Source: CAYTID01 sp964437735
GTDB taxonomy: Bacteria > Bacteroidota > Ignavibacteria > UBA10030 > BY39
Assembly (NCBI GenBank): GCA_964437735.1
Contig: CAYTID010000007.1
Span: 1-43,770, forward strand
DNA: 43,770 nt
Direction of reading: 5' to 3'
Positions 31,764 through 39,401 of the stretch are shown piece by piece. A program made the position numbers and the translations under genes. Position 1 is the first letter of the stretch; the number at the start of each line of letters is the position of its first letter. A model generated the notes under the pieces. The model ran no database searches and was not told the origin of the DNA. It worked only from the letters and a program-made list of their open reading frames with translations.

Positions 31764-33128
31764 ATGACAAAAACAATGTCGAAATACGTTTGCCAGTCGT
31801 GCAGTTATGTGTCTCCGAGGTGGCTTGGCAAGTGTCCGAACTGTGAAGAGTGGAATACGATGGTTGAAGAAACGTTTACCAGATCAAAACAGAGTAAAGT
31901 TCATTCACAACTATCACAGCACGAATTACTTCCCATTTCTCAAATTGAAACGAGTGATCAGCCCAGGATCAGATCATCGATATTTGAATTCGACAGAGTG
32001 TTGGGCGGGGGAATAGTAAAAGGATCAGTTGTACTAATCGGAGGAGATCCGGGTATCGGTAAATCGACATTGATGTTGCAGATGGTTGAAAGTATTGATG
32101 CAAAAATAGTTTTATATGTAACTGGTGAAGAATCACTCCAACAGCTTAAATTACGGTCAGATAGACTTGGTATTAAATCCAGCAACAAAATTTTTCCAGT
32201 GTGCGAAACTGATATAGATACAATAGCACATCTTGTATCAAATACAAACCCTGAAATCGTAGTGATTGATTCTATACAGACGATGTGCCGAGCCGACCTC
32301 GAAAGTTCGCCGGGAAGCGTTGGGCAAGTTCGTGAATCCACGGCAAAACTTATGAAACTGGCCAAAAATACAAATATTCCTGTTTTTTTGATAGGACATG
32401 TAACAAAGGAAGGAATGATCGCAGGACCGAAAGTAATAGAACACATGGTCGATACAGTATTACAATTTGAGGGAGATCGACATCACGCATACAGGATTGT
32501 TAGATGCGTAAAGAATAGATTTGGGTCGACAAATGAAATTGGAATCTTTGAAATGCACGACACAGGATTAAAGGAGGTTAAAAATCCTTCAGAAATATTT
32601 TTGTGTGAGAGGAGAACCGGGACGTCAGGATCGGCAGTGGTTTCAAGTATGGAAGGTTCGCGTCCGATTTTAATCGAAGTTCAGGCTCTCGTATCTCCGA
32701 CAAATTACGGTATGCCTCAACGTAATACAACAGGTTTTGATTATCGCCGACTTACGCTTTTACTTGCAGTGATTGAAAATCGTGTTGGTATATCCATGTC
32801 GTCAAATGATGTTTTTGTGAATATTGCAGGTGGGATTAAAATTGACGAACCTGCTATCGATCTCGGAATCGCTGCAGCGATCGTCTCGAATCTAAAAAAT
32901 ATACCCATCGACTCTCAATTGGTTATTATCGGTGAAATCGGCTTGGGGGGTGAAGTGCGGACGGTAAGCCAACCGGAAAGAAGAATACAGGAAGCCGAAA
33001 AACTCGGCTTTAAAAAAATAATTCTCTCAAACGGTAATCTACGATCTCTCAACAAAACAAGTGGTTTAGATATCATCGGTGTAGATACGATCAGTGATGC
33101 ATTCAATAATATATTCAAAAAAAAATAA
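31764..33128 (+). CDS. radA: DNA repair protein RadA (Sms)
   Basis: RecA-like branch-migration helicase acting in recombinational repair. The 454 residues contain an N-terminal C4 zinc finger (Cys10, Cys13, Cys24, Cys27), Walker A GGDPGIGKST (93-102), Walker B IVVIDSIQT, the RadA-specific KNRFG motif (250-254) in RCVKNRFGSTNEIG, and a C-terminal Lon-protease-like domain with NIAGGIKIDEPAIDLGIAAAIVS that lacks the proteolytic Ser-Lys dyad, as is normal. ATG 31776 is a second possible start. It forms one unit with nadK upstream and the small membrane protein gene downstream (one-base gap). Confidence 0.97.
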   Translation: MTKTMSKYVCQSCSYVSPRWLGKCPNCEEWNTMVEETFTRSKQSKVHSQLSQHELLPISQIETSDQPRIRSSIFEFDRVLGGGIVKGSVVLIGGDPGIGKSTLMLQMVESIDAKIVLYVTGEESLQQLKLRSDRLGIKSSNKIFPVCETDIDTIAHLVSNTNPEIVVIDSIQTMCRADLESSPGSVGQVRESTAKLMKLAKNTNIPVFLIGHVTKEGMIAGPKVIEHMVDTVLQFEGDRHHAYRIVRCVKNRFGSTNEIGIFEMHDTGLKEVKNPSEIFLCERRTGTSGSAVVSSMEGSRPILIEVQALVSPTNYGMPQRNTTGFDYRRLTLLLAVIENRVGISMSSNDVFVNIAGGIKIDEPAIDLGIAAAIVSNLKNIPIDSQLVIIGEIGLGGEVRTVSQPERRIQEAEKLGFKKIILSNGNLRSLNKTSGLDIIGVDTISDAFNNIFKKK

Positions 33129-33129
33129 T

Positions 33130-33390
33130 ATGGAATTAATCGGATATTTCGGACTTACAGTACTAACGATATCATGGCTTCCTCAGTCAATCGAAACTAT
33201 TCAAACTGGTAAATGCGGCATCAACATATTTTTTCTGTTGCTTGTAACTATCGGCAGTTTGAGTCTGGCTGTTTATGCATTAAGTTTGGGTAATATCATA
33301 TTTTCAATCTTAAATATTCTTTCAACTCTCGGAGGGCTGTTAAACCTGTTCTACAAAATATACCCAAGAAAAATATCTGTATTGGAATGA
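33130..33390 (+). CDS. SemiSWEET/PQ-loop-like small membrane protein
   Basis: An 86-residue protein with three predicted membrane helices and the PQ motif in helix 1: GYFGLTVLTISWLPQSIETIQTG (Pro18-Gln19), then FFLLLVTIGSLSLAVYAL and ILSTLGGLLNLFYKI. This is the triple-helix bundle of SemiSWEET transporters, which dimerise to move sugars; lipid A biosynthesis N-terminal domain proteins share the fold. The substrate is unknown. The frame is open upstream to 33094 inside radA, but the start at ATG 33130 gives the family N-terminus. The last base pairs overlap the rdgB start (ATGA). Its place beside two glycan genes in the same operon may hint at a sugar or lipid role. Confidence 0.8.
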   Translation: MELIGYFGLTVLTISWLPQSIETIQTGKCGINIFFLLLVTIGSLSLAVYALSLGNIIFSILNILSTLGGLLNLFYKIYPRKISVLE

Positions 33391-33983
33391 ATAAATTGAT
33401 TTTTGCTTCCCGTAATGAAGGAAAAATAGAAGAAATAAAAGATTTAATGGTCAACAAAGGGATTATAATCAGAAGCTTGCTGGATTATCCTGAAATTTCC
33501 GATCCGGTTGAAAGTGGAAGTACTTTTGAAGAAAATGCATTAATAAAAGCCCGGGCTATTTATTCGGCTTTGAATATTCCTACACTTGCGGATGATTCGG
33601 GACTCGAAGTATTTGATCTGAATCTGGAGCCAGGTGTTTTATCTGCACGGTATTCAGGTGAAGAATGTAATGTATCTGACAATAACAGAAAATTATTGAA
33701 AGAATTGGAAAAAATCCCTTCGTCTAATCGAAGAGCAAGATTTGTGTGTGTGTTGGTCTTCAAAACTGAAAAAACAGAAACAATTGTAAAAGGAGAGTGC
33801 GTTGGAACAATTATTACTGAATTGAGAGGGAAAGGTGGATTCGGATACGATCCTTTGTTTGTACCGGAAGGATTCGAACAAACATTTGCCGAGATGACTA
33901 AAGAGCAAAAAAACACAATAAGTCACCGTTCAAGGGGTTTAGCTTTGATTATTCCTACGATTCAGAAATTTTATAATAAATAA
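33387..33983 (+). CDS. rdgB: Non-canonical purine NTP pyrophosphatase (XTP/dITP diphosphatase)
   Basis: Ham1/RdgB family enzyme that hydrolyses ITP, dITP and XTP to keep them out of nucleic acids. The 198 residues are of normal length. Diagnostic segments are LIFASRNEGKIEEIKDLM at the N-terminus (substrate-binding SxNxxK), TLADDSGLEVFDLNLEPGVLSARYSGE with the metal-binding DDSG, and GKGGFGYDPLFVPEGFEQTFAEM followed by SHRSRGL. Translationally coupled to the SemiSWEET-like gene (4-base overlap). It is the last gene of the operon starting at 25179; a 76-base gap follows, with a possible TTGTAC (33992) / TATAAA (34013) promoter of short spacing. Confidence 0.96.
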   Translation: MNKLIFASRNEGKIEEIKDLMVNKGIIIRSLLDYPEISDPVESGSTFEENALIKARAIYSALNIPTLADDSGLEVFDLNLEPGVLSARYSGEECNVSDNNRKLLKELEKIPSSNRRARFVCVLVFKTEKTETIVKGECVGTIITELRGKGGFGYDPLFVPEGFEQTFAEMTKEQKNTISHRSRGLALIIPTIQKFYNK

Positions 33984-34059
33984 TTGTTGTTTTGTACTGT
34001 TTTTCTTGATATTATAAATCGAGATTGTTATCTTATTCTAGAATTTTAACGAATTATTA

Positions 34060-34893
34060 ATGGTAAAATTATTTAGAAATAAATTTTTGAAATTGATTCG
34101 CTGGGAATATCCATTGGAAAATTCTATCTGGCGCATATTTCCTCAACATAAATTGTATTTAATTTTAGAAATTAGAGATATTGAAAAAAAAAAGACATTC
34201 TATAACTGTATTGATTCCGATACCGGTAAAGAAATTTGGACGGCTTTGGAGTTTACTGAAAAATGGTGGGTGGGTTTAGAGGGAATTTTTGATGAATATG
34301 CAATTTATCATTTTTTTGCAAGACCCGATTTGCCTCAACATAAAAAAGTTATTTGTGTAGATATAAAAAGTGGAATAATCCTTTGGGAAAATCCTGATTA
34401 TGTTTTTTCAGCATTTGACGGGACATCACTTGTTTGTAGACAATCGGATTTTGAAAAATCTTCTAATTATAAAATAAATATAAGAAGCGGAGAAGTAATT
34501 GAGGAAATCGAGCAAGTACTTGCCGGGAATTTCAACCGTTTTAATTACCAATCAAATTTCATCGTTCCGGCGTTAATTTCAAGTGACGGGAATTTATCGG
34601 TGAAAAATTTTTTTCAAAATAATATTAAATTATACGATGACAATTCAACGGTAGAATATCTTTATATAAATAAAAAAAATATACTTGGCTTTTCGCAGAA
34701 TGTTAGTCAGGATCAGTTGAAAAATTCACTTACCGATTATATATTTATAACCGATGAAGAAGGGAAAATATTATTTAAGGATATAATTAATACAGGCGGG
34801 TATATTTCTATCACACCGAAATATTTTGTTAAGAACAATTCATTGTTTTTTATAAGAAATAAGAATAAATTAATTTCAATTGATTTATCATAG
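34060..34893 (+). CDS. Beta-propeller-like protein, probable DUF4905
   Basis: A 277-residue cytoplasmic protein without signal peptide or membrane helix. It is rich in aromatic beta strands and contains repeats of the pattern xxDSDTGKEIW, VDIKSGIILWENP and IRSGEVIEE, similar to PQQ-type propeller blades, where a Gly follows an Asp-x-x-(S/T) turn and a Trp ends the strand. The overall character and length fit DUF4905, a family I associate with Bacteroidetes and relatives; this assignment is from memory and moderate. No catalytic motif is evident. yjbQ follows 2 bases after the stop, so the two are probably co-transcribed. Confidence 0.6.
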   Translation: MVKLFRNKFLKLIRWEYPLENSIWRIFPQHKLYLILEIRDIEKKKTFYNCIDSDTGKEIWTALEFTEKWWVGLEGIFDEYAIYHFFARPDLPQHKKVICVDIKSGIILWENPDYVFSAFDGTSLVCRQSDFEKSSNYKINIRSGEVIEEIEQVLAGNFNRFNYQSNFIVPALISSDGNLSVKNFFQNNIKLYDDNSTVEYLYINKKNILGFSQNVSQDQLKNSLTDYIFITDEEGKILFKDIINTGGYISITPKYFVKNNSLFFIRNKNKLISIDLS

Positions 34894-34895
34894 CT

Positions 34896-35315
34896 ATGAA
34901 AATTATTTCAGACAATTTTACGGTAGTAACCAAAGGTCATAATGAAATTATTAATATAACCGAAAAAGTATTGATGTCTGTACAAAAATCGGGACTTAAT
35001 AATGGAATTATAAATATATTTGTTGTAGGATCGACGGCTGCAATAACTACAATGGAATATGAGCCTGGGCTCGTGAAAGATTTACCGGAAGCTTTCGATA
35101 AAATCGCACCGGTTTACGGGAAATATCATCATGACAATACTTGGCACGACGGAAACGGTTATGCCCATGTTCGTTCATCGATTTTAGGAACCTCTCTATC
35201 GGTACCCTTTGAAAATAAGGAATTACAAACAGGAACATGGCAGCAATTAGTGTTAATTGATTTTGATAATCAATCCAGGAAAAGAAAAATAATTACCAAA
35301 ATTATCGGAGATTAA
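34896..35315 (+). CDS. yjbQ: YjbQ family protein (UPF0047)
   Basis: A 139-residue protein of the YjbQ/UPF0047 family. Signatures are the central FVVGSTAAITTMEYEPG, the metal-binding-like run YHHDNTWHDGNGYAHVRSSILGTSLSVPF with several His residues, and the C-terminal TGTWQQLVLIDFDN. E. coli YjbQ has weak thiamine-phosphate-synthase activity, which is the basis for the usual product name; the true role is unclear. Length is normal. It is 2 bases after the propeller-like gene and 9 bases before the PhzF-family gene. Confidence 0.93.
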   Translation: MKIISDNFTVVTKGHNEIINITEKVLMSVQKSGLNNGIINIFVVGSTAAITTMEYEPGLVKDLPEAFDKIAPVYGKYHHDNTWHDGNGYAHVRSSILGTSLSVPFENKELQTGTWQQLVLIDFDNQSRKRKIITKIIGD

Positions 35316-35324
35316 TTATTAAGA

Positions 35325-36233
35325 ATGAAAAGAGTTAGTTTAAAACAAGTTGATGCTTTTACATTAACGCCTTACGAAGGAAACCCGGCTTGTGTAGTTA
35401 ATGATTCGGGAGAATTAAGTGATATACAAATGCAGGCTATTGCAAGGGAGATGAATGTATCCGAAACAGTTTTTGTTTTGCCATCTACAATATCCGAAGC
35501 CGATTTGCAATTAAAGTGGTTTACACCAGTGACTGAGGTTCCATTATGCGGTCACGCGACAATTGCGGCGTTTCATTCGCTCGCAGAAGACGGATTGTAC
35601 GGTATGGCGCAATCAGGAAATTATAAATTCAACATACAATCAAAATCAGGTGTACTCCCCATTGAAGTAAATAAATCGGACAATAAAATTGATATTAATT
35701 TTGGATTGACAATCCCCACCAAATTTGAACGTTTATCACAATATAAGCTTGATATAGTCAGAATATTAAATTTAAATTTAAGTGATTTAGAACCACGATT
35801 ATTAATAGTGAAATCAAATTATCTGTATATACCTGTTCGGAGACTGCATGTAGTTTATAACATGAAACCGAATTTTTTTGCTCTGACAAATTTTCTCAGT
35901 CAACGCAATATTAGCGGTATTTGTGTGTTTACACAAGAAACAATCGACCGAGATTCAGCAGTACATCTTCGATTTTTTGCGCCGAATGAAGGAATCAGTG
36001 AAGATCCTGTGACAGGTTCGGCTCACGGTCCACTCGCGGTATATCTTATTGAAAATGGAATGTTGACACCTAACGGAGATCGTTTATTTTATAAAGCTGA
36101 ACAAGGTGATAGCATGGGGCGTAAAGGACGAGTACTTGTTCAAGTTGAGCTTACAGACGGAAAACCGACTTCTGTAAAAATTGGTGGAAATGCTGTTACT
36201 TTATTTTCGACAAATATACTAGTACCATATTAA
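35325..36233 (+). CDS. PhzF family isomerase/epimerase
   Basis: A 302-residue protein with the duplicated diaminopimelate-epimerase-like fold of PhzF. Visible are QVDAFTLTPYEGNPACVV at the N-terminus, MNVSETVFVLP containing the conserved Glu, PLCGHATIAAFHSL, LRFFAPNEGISEDPVTGSAHGPLAVYL and the closing GRKGRVLVQVE...VKIGGNAV. These are all classic family signatures. PhzF itself isomerises dihydro-3-hydroxyanthranilate in phenazine synthesis, but most homologues have unknown substrates, and there is no phenazine gene nearby. It is 9 bases after yjbQ and 11 before the Fe-S oxidoreductase. Confidence 0.92.
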   Translation: MKRVSLKQVDAFTLTPYEGNPACVVNDSGELSDIQMQAIAREMNVSETVFVLPSTISEADLQLKWFTPVTEVPLCGHATIAAFHSLAEDGLYGMAQSGNYKFNIQSKSGVLPIEVNKSDNKIDINFGLTIPTKFERLSQYKLDIVRILNLNLSDLEPRLLIVKSNYLYIPVRRLHVVYNMKPNFFALTNFLSQRNISGICVFTQETIDRDSAVHLRFFAPNEGISEDPVTGSAHGPLAVYLIENGMLTPNGDRLFYKAEQGDSMGRKGRVLVQVELTDGKPTSVKIGGNAVTLFSTNILVPY

Positions 36234-36244
36234 AAAATGAATGT

Positions 36245-38236
36245 ATGACATTACACAACTTCGTTTTTATCTTTGTATTAATCTCTGCGTTTCTTCTTTT
36301 TTTTATAAACGCAAAAAAATTAATTAATATTTTAAAAATTGGAAAAGAAGATGACCGGTCCGGGAAGGTTTTAGAAAGGATCAAAAGGGTAATTGTAATC
36401 GCCTTCGGACAGACCAAGCTGCTGAAAGATCCTGTGCCCGGTTTGATGCATTTTTTTATTTTTTGGGGATTTGTAATTTTACTAAGCGCTGTCATTGAAT
36501 CGATCGGCGAGGGTATCTATTCGGGATTCTCATTGGTGTTTTTAGGAGGATTTTATGAGCCATTACTTTTTTTGCAGGAATTTATAGTCCTGCTCGTTAT
36601 AACTGCGGTTCTAATCGGTTTTTATCGCCGATTAATTACAAAACCAAGTCGGCTGGAAAGTCATTCATCACTTGATGCATATTTCATACTAAGCATGATC
36701 CTTTTTATTATGCTATCGATATACGGACAAAACAGCATGAAAATGATTCTTAATGAGGGTCATTATTCCTCCAGCAGATTTATTTCTGTATTATTAATGC
36801 CTGTATTCATTAATATTAATAGTGAATTACACGAATTATTTTATTACATATTTTGGTGGATTCACATAGGATTTGTTTTAATATTTTTAAATTATCTTCC
36901 ATTTTCGAAACACTTACATGTGTTGACCTCTATACCGAATGTATATTTATCTAAGTTGAATCCACGCGGAGAAATCTCCCCTCTAAACTTATCGGATGAG
37001 ACACTAACAAAATTCGGAGCTTCAGATGTGGAAGATTTTACGTGGAAGCAATTATTGGATAGTTATACTTGCACGGAATGCGGTAGATGTACGGCTGCCT
37101 GTCCTGCCAATATAACCGGTAAACCTCTCTCACCTCGAAAAATCATTGTTGAAACACGCAAGAGACTAATGGAGAAAGCCCCCTATATTCTGAAGAAGAA
37201 TAAAGAATCTACAAATAATGATCCTATTCAGAACAAACAATTGGTTTATGATTATATTTCAGAAGATGAATTATGGGCTTGTACTACCTGCATGGCTTGT
37301 GTCGAGGAATGTCCGGTAATGATCGAACATGTCGACTCAATAATTGAAATGCGAAGATTTTTGGTGTTAAATGAATCTCGTTTTCCGAAAGAATTACAGG
37401 TTACATTTCAGAATTTAGAGAGAAATTTTACTCCTTGGGCATTCAGTCATTCGTCACGTGCTGATTGGGCTGAGGGATTAGGTGTACCATTAGTATCGGA
37501 AAATCCGGATGCGGATATTTTATTCTGGATTGGCTGTGCCGGTGCTTATGACGAACGTGCTAAGAAGGTGACGAAAGCGCTGGTAAGCATTTTTAAAAAG
37601 GCGAATGTAAATTTTGCTATATTAGGAACAGAAGAGAAATGTACAGGAGATGCTGCAAGGAGAGCCGGTAATGAATACCTTGCGCAAATGCTGATGAATG
37701 AAAATATTGCGACTTTAAATAAATATAATATTAAAAAAATTGTTACCGCATGTCCCCATTGTTTCAATACTCTGAAAAACGAGTATTCCAGATTTGGTGG
37801 CACCTATTATGTTGAACATCACGCTCAATTCATAATCAATCTTATTAAAGAGGGTAAATTAAATATCACTGATAAACTCGATGCCTCCGTGACATATCAT
37901 GATTCATGTTATTTAGGGAGATACAATGAAATTTATGAAGCACCACGGGATATTTTAGGACACATAGAAGGCATTAAACAAGCGGAAATGATACGTAATA
38001 AGGAGAGTGGATTTTGCTGCGGTGCCGGAGGCGCCCGCATGTTTATGGAAGAAAATATCGGGAAACGGGTAAATCATGAACGTGTTGACGAAGCCCTAAA
38101 ATTAGAAATAGATCATATTTGTACCGCCTGTCCTTTCTGTTTAACAATGATTACAGACGGCATTAAAGATAAGGACATGGCGGAAAAAATTATCGTAAAA
38201 GATATCGCTGAATTTGTTGTTGATAGGATTTCTTAA
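36245..38236 (+). CDS. Membrane-anchored HdrD-like Fe-S oxidoreductase
   Basis: A 663-residue protein joining a membrane cytochrome-b-like (NarI-type) N-terminus with a heterodisulfide-reductase-like C-terminus. About five or six hydrophobic helices occupy 1-225. Two [4Fe-4S] motifs follow: CTECGRCTAACP (Cys276, 279, 282, 286) and CTTCMACVEECP (Cys346, 349, 352, 356). Then two CCG domains: TACPHCFNTLKNEY and the later SGFCCGAGGARMFMEE plus CTACPFCLTM. Such proteins pass electrons between soluble donors (often ETF/acyl-CoA dehydrogenase) and the quinone pool; the partner here is not visible. The helix His residues (HEL, WWIHIGFVLIF) could bind haem. It ends 32 bases from a convergent gene. Confidence 0.9.
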   Translation: MTLHNFVFIFVLISAFLLFFINAKKLINILKIGKEDDRSGKVLERIKRVIVIAFGQTKLLKDPVPGLMHFFIFWGFVILLSAVIESIGEGIYSGFSLVFLGGFYEPLLFLQEFIVLLVITAVLIGFYRRLITKPSRLESHSSLDAYFILSMILFIMLSIYGQNSMKMILNEGHYSSSRFISVLLMPVFININSELHELFYYIFWWIHIGFVLIFLNYLPFSKHLHVLTSIPNVYLSKLNPRGEISPLNLSDETLTKFGASDVEDFTWKQLLDSYTCTECGRCTAACPANITGKPLSPRKIIVETRKRLMEKAPYILKKNKESTNNDPIQNKQLVYDYISEDELWACTTCMACVEECPVMIEHVDSIIEMRRFLVLNESRFPKELQVTFQNLERNFTPWAFSHSSRADWAEGLGVPLVSENPDADILFWIGCAGAYDERAKKVTKALVSIFKKANVNFAILGTEEKCTGDAARRAGNEYLAQMLMNENIATLNKYNIKKIVTACPHCFNTLKNEYSRFGGTYYVEHHAQFIINLIKEGKLNITDKLDASVTYHDSCYLGRYNEIYEAPRDILGHIEGIKQAEMIRNKESGFCCGAGGARMFMEENIGKRVNHERVDEALKLEIDHICTACPFCLTMITDGIKDKDMAEKIIVKDIAEFVVDRIS

Positions 38237-38268
38237 AACCAGATTACTTTCAGTTCAGAGAAATCATT

Positions 38269-38739
38269 TTAGTGGTTTGAATAATTATTTTTCAGGAAAG
38301 ATTTTAAATCTTCAAAATTACTAAACATCTTGGTCGTGCATCCGAGTATCCATCCGGGTATGTCGTAGGTTTTAAAATCTGTTACAAGATAAACAGGTTT
38401 GTTAAAAAATTTTGCTATCGTTAGCTCACCTTTTGTGCCTGCTCCTTTTGCGGCGCCGTCATCCCAATAACAAATTAGATAATCGGTCCGCTTTGAAATC
38501 TCTTCTGAATCAATCTCGACTAATTTAGTTGCAATTTCTGTATAGAGCCCAACGTTATCAATTTTCGCCTGACGGAAATTAACATCAGGGTAATGTTTTT
38601 CGAAAAAAATATCGCTTTCGACATTTGGATTAAAGCAGGTATGATTTAAATTATCTTCAATCCAACTCTGAAGCTCTTTTCGCCAATGAACACCCTCAGC
38701 ATTGGCGTATTCCATTCCTCCGGATAAATAAACTCTCAT
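38269..38739 (-). CDS. Nucleoside 2-deoxyribosyltransferase-like protein
   Basis: A 156-residue protein with the nucleoside-2-deoxyribosyltransferase-like Rossmann fold: VYLSGGMEYANAEGVHWRKEL (glycine-rich strand end), VEIDSEEISKRTDYLICYWDDGAAKGAGTKGELTIAKFFNKPVYLV (catalytic-type Glu in GTKGEL and the DYxxxYWD pattern). Members of this fold transfer or hydrolyse the glycosidic bond of deoxynucleosides, and many distant members are of unknown function. The frame is open to 38808 but that stretch codes a hydrophobic run overlapping the next gene; homology starts at MRVYLSGG, so the start is ATG 38739. One base separates it from the upstream kinase-like gene. Last gene of the tilS-ftsH operon. 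Confidence 0.78.
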   Translation of the reverse strand: MRVYLSGGMEYANAEGVHWRKELQSWIEDNLNHTCFNPNVESDIFFEKHYPDVNFRQAKIDNVGLYTEIATKLVEIDSEEISKRTDYLICYWDDGAAKGAGTKGELTIAKFFNKPVYLVTDFKTYDIPGWILGCTTKMFSNFEDLKSFLKNNYSNH

Positions 38740-38740
38740 C

Positions 38741-39400
38741 TTAATCCAGAATGTATAAGTGTAAATTAGGAAGAAGTAAATAATAGCCAATCCACATAAT
38801 CGCACCAATACTTAGTGGGACCGAAATATTATCATCAACTCGGATCGGTGACGCTTCAATTATCGCCGCGATGGCTACGGCAAGTGAGGCGATAATATAT
38901 TCCGGAAAATAATAATTTATTTTAGGTGTCAGTAAAATCACTATAAATCCGCTTATAAAAAATGCGATAGTTCCTTCAAGGCTTTTGTTGAATAGTTTCG
39001 TTTTTCCGAATCGTCTTCCAATCAAGGCAGCGCTAATATCGGAAATTATCAAAACTGCAAAAGCCGTAATAGTGATAATTTTTGGGAAAATCACAACACA
39101 AACGACGGCAGCAATTAATATATTTGACGCACCGTTTAATCTTTTTGCTTTTTCATCACGTTCGTGATTACGCAAAAGCCATCCGAAAAAATTATAATAA
39201 AAATTGGCAGCAGTTTTACTGTAATACCTTGTAATATCAGAAATAACAAAAATTAATGTTATCGGGATTAGAATGCTTAAAGTAGTCGATTTTGATAAAA
39301 AATAATAAAAAACCGGAATCGATAGAGAACATAGATGAATCGCTTTACGAAAATATTCCTTTTTATAATCCGTATCGATATTTTGAACATTCTGAAACAT
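38741..39400 (-). CDS. Diacylglycerol/polyprenol kinase-like membrane protein (SEC59/DGK1/VTE5 family)
   Basis: A 219-residue integral membrane protein with six to seven hydrophobic helices. The N-terminus KKEYFRKAIHLCSLSIPVFYYF has the RKxxH motif, ISDITRYYS and NGASNILIAA follow, and the central ISDISAALIGRRFGKTKLFNKSLEGTIAFFISG holds the (S/G)DxxAAxxGRRFGK...KSLEG signature of CTP-dependent dolichol/diacylglycerol/phytol kinases and of CdsA-related proteins. The substrate lipid is not determinable; it may phosphorylate a polyprenol or other membrane alcohol. It starts 1 base after the ftsH stop and ends 1 base before the next gene, so it is co-transcribed with ftsH. Confidence 0.85.
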   Translation of the reverse strand: MFQNVQNIDTDYKKEYFRKAIHLCSLSIPVFYYFLSKSTTLSILIPITLIFVISDITRYYSKTAANFYYNFFGWLLRNHERDEKAKRLNGASNILIAAVVCVVIFPKIITITAFAVLIISDISAALIGRRFGKTKLFNKSLEGTIAFFISGFIVILLTPKINYYFPEYIIASLAVAIAAIIEASPIRVDDNISVPLSIGAIMWIGYYLLLPNLHLYILD

Positions 39401-39401
39401 A

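Noticed and set aside
31958..32446. Open frame of 162 codons on the minus strand
   Set aside because: It lies entirely opposite the Walker A to mid-part of radA, and its Ser/Ile-rich translation has no family character. It is a shadow of radA codon use.
33094..33129. Longer N-terminus for the SemiSWEET-like protein
   Set aside because: It overlaps the end of radA in another frame and adds a polar stretch not expected before helix 1.
38235..38276. Inverted repeat AAACCA...TGGTTT between the two convergent genes as a terminator
   Set aside because: Arms are only six bases, the loop is about thirty bases, and no T-run follows.
38740..38808. Longer N-terminus for the deoxyribosyltransferase-like protein
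   Set aside because: The 23 extra residues are a hydrophobic readout of the overlapping kinase-like gene end; the family starts at MRVYLSGG.
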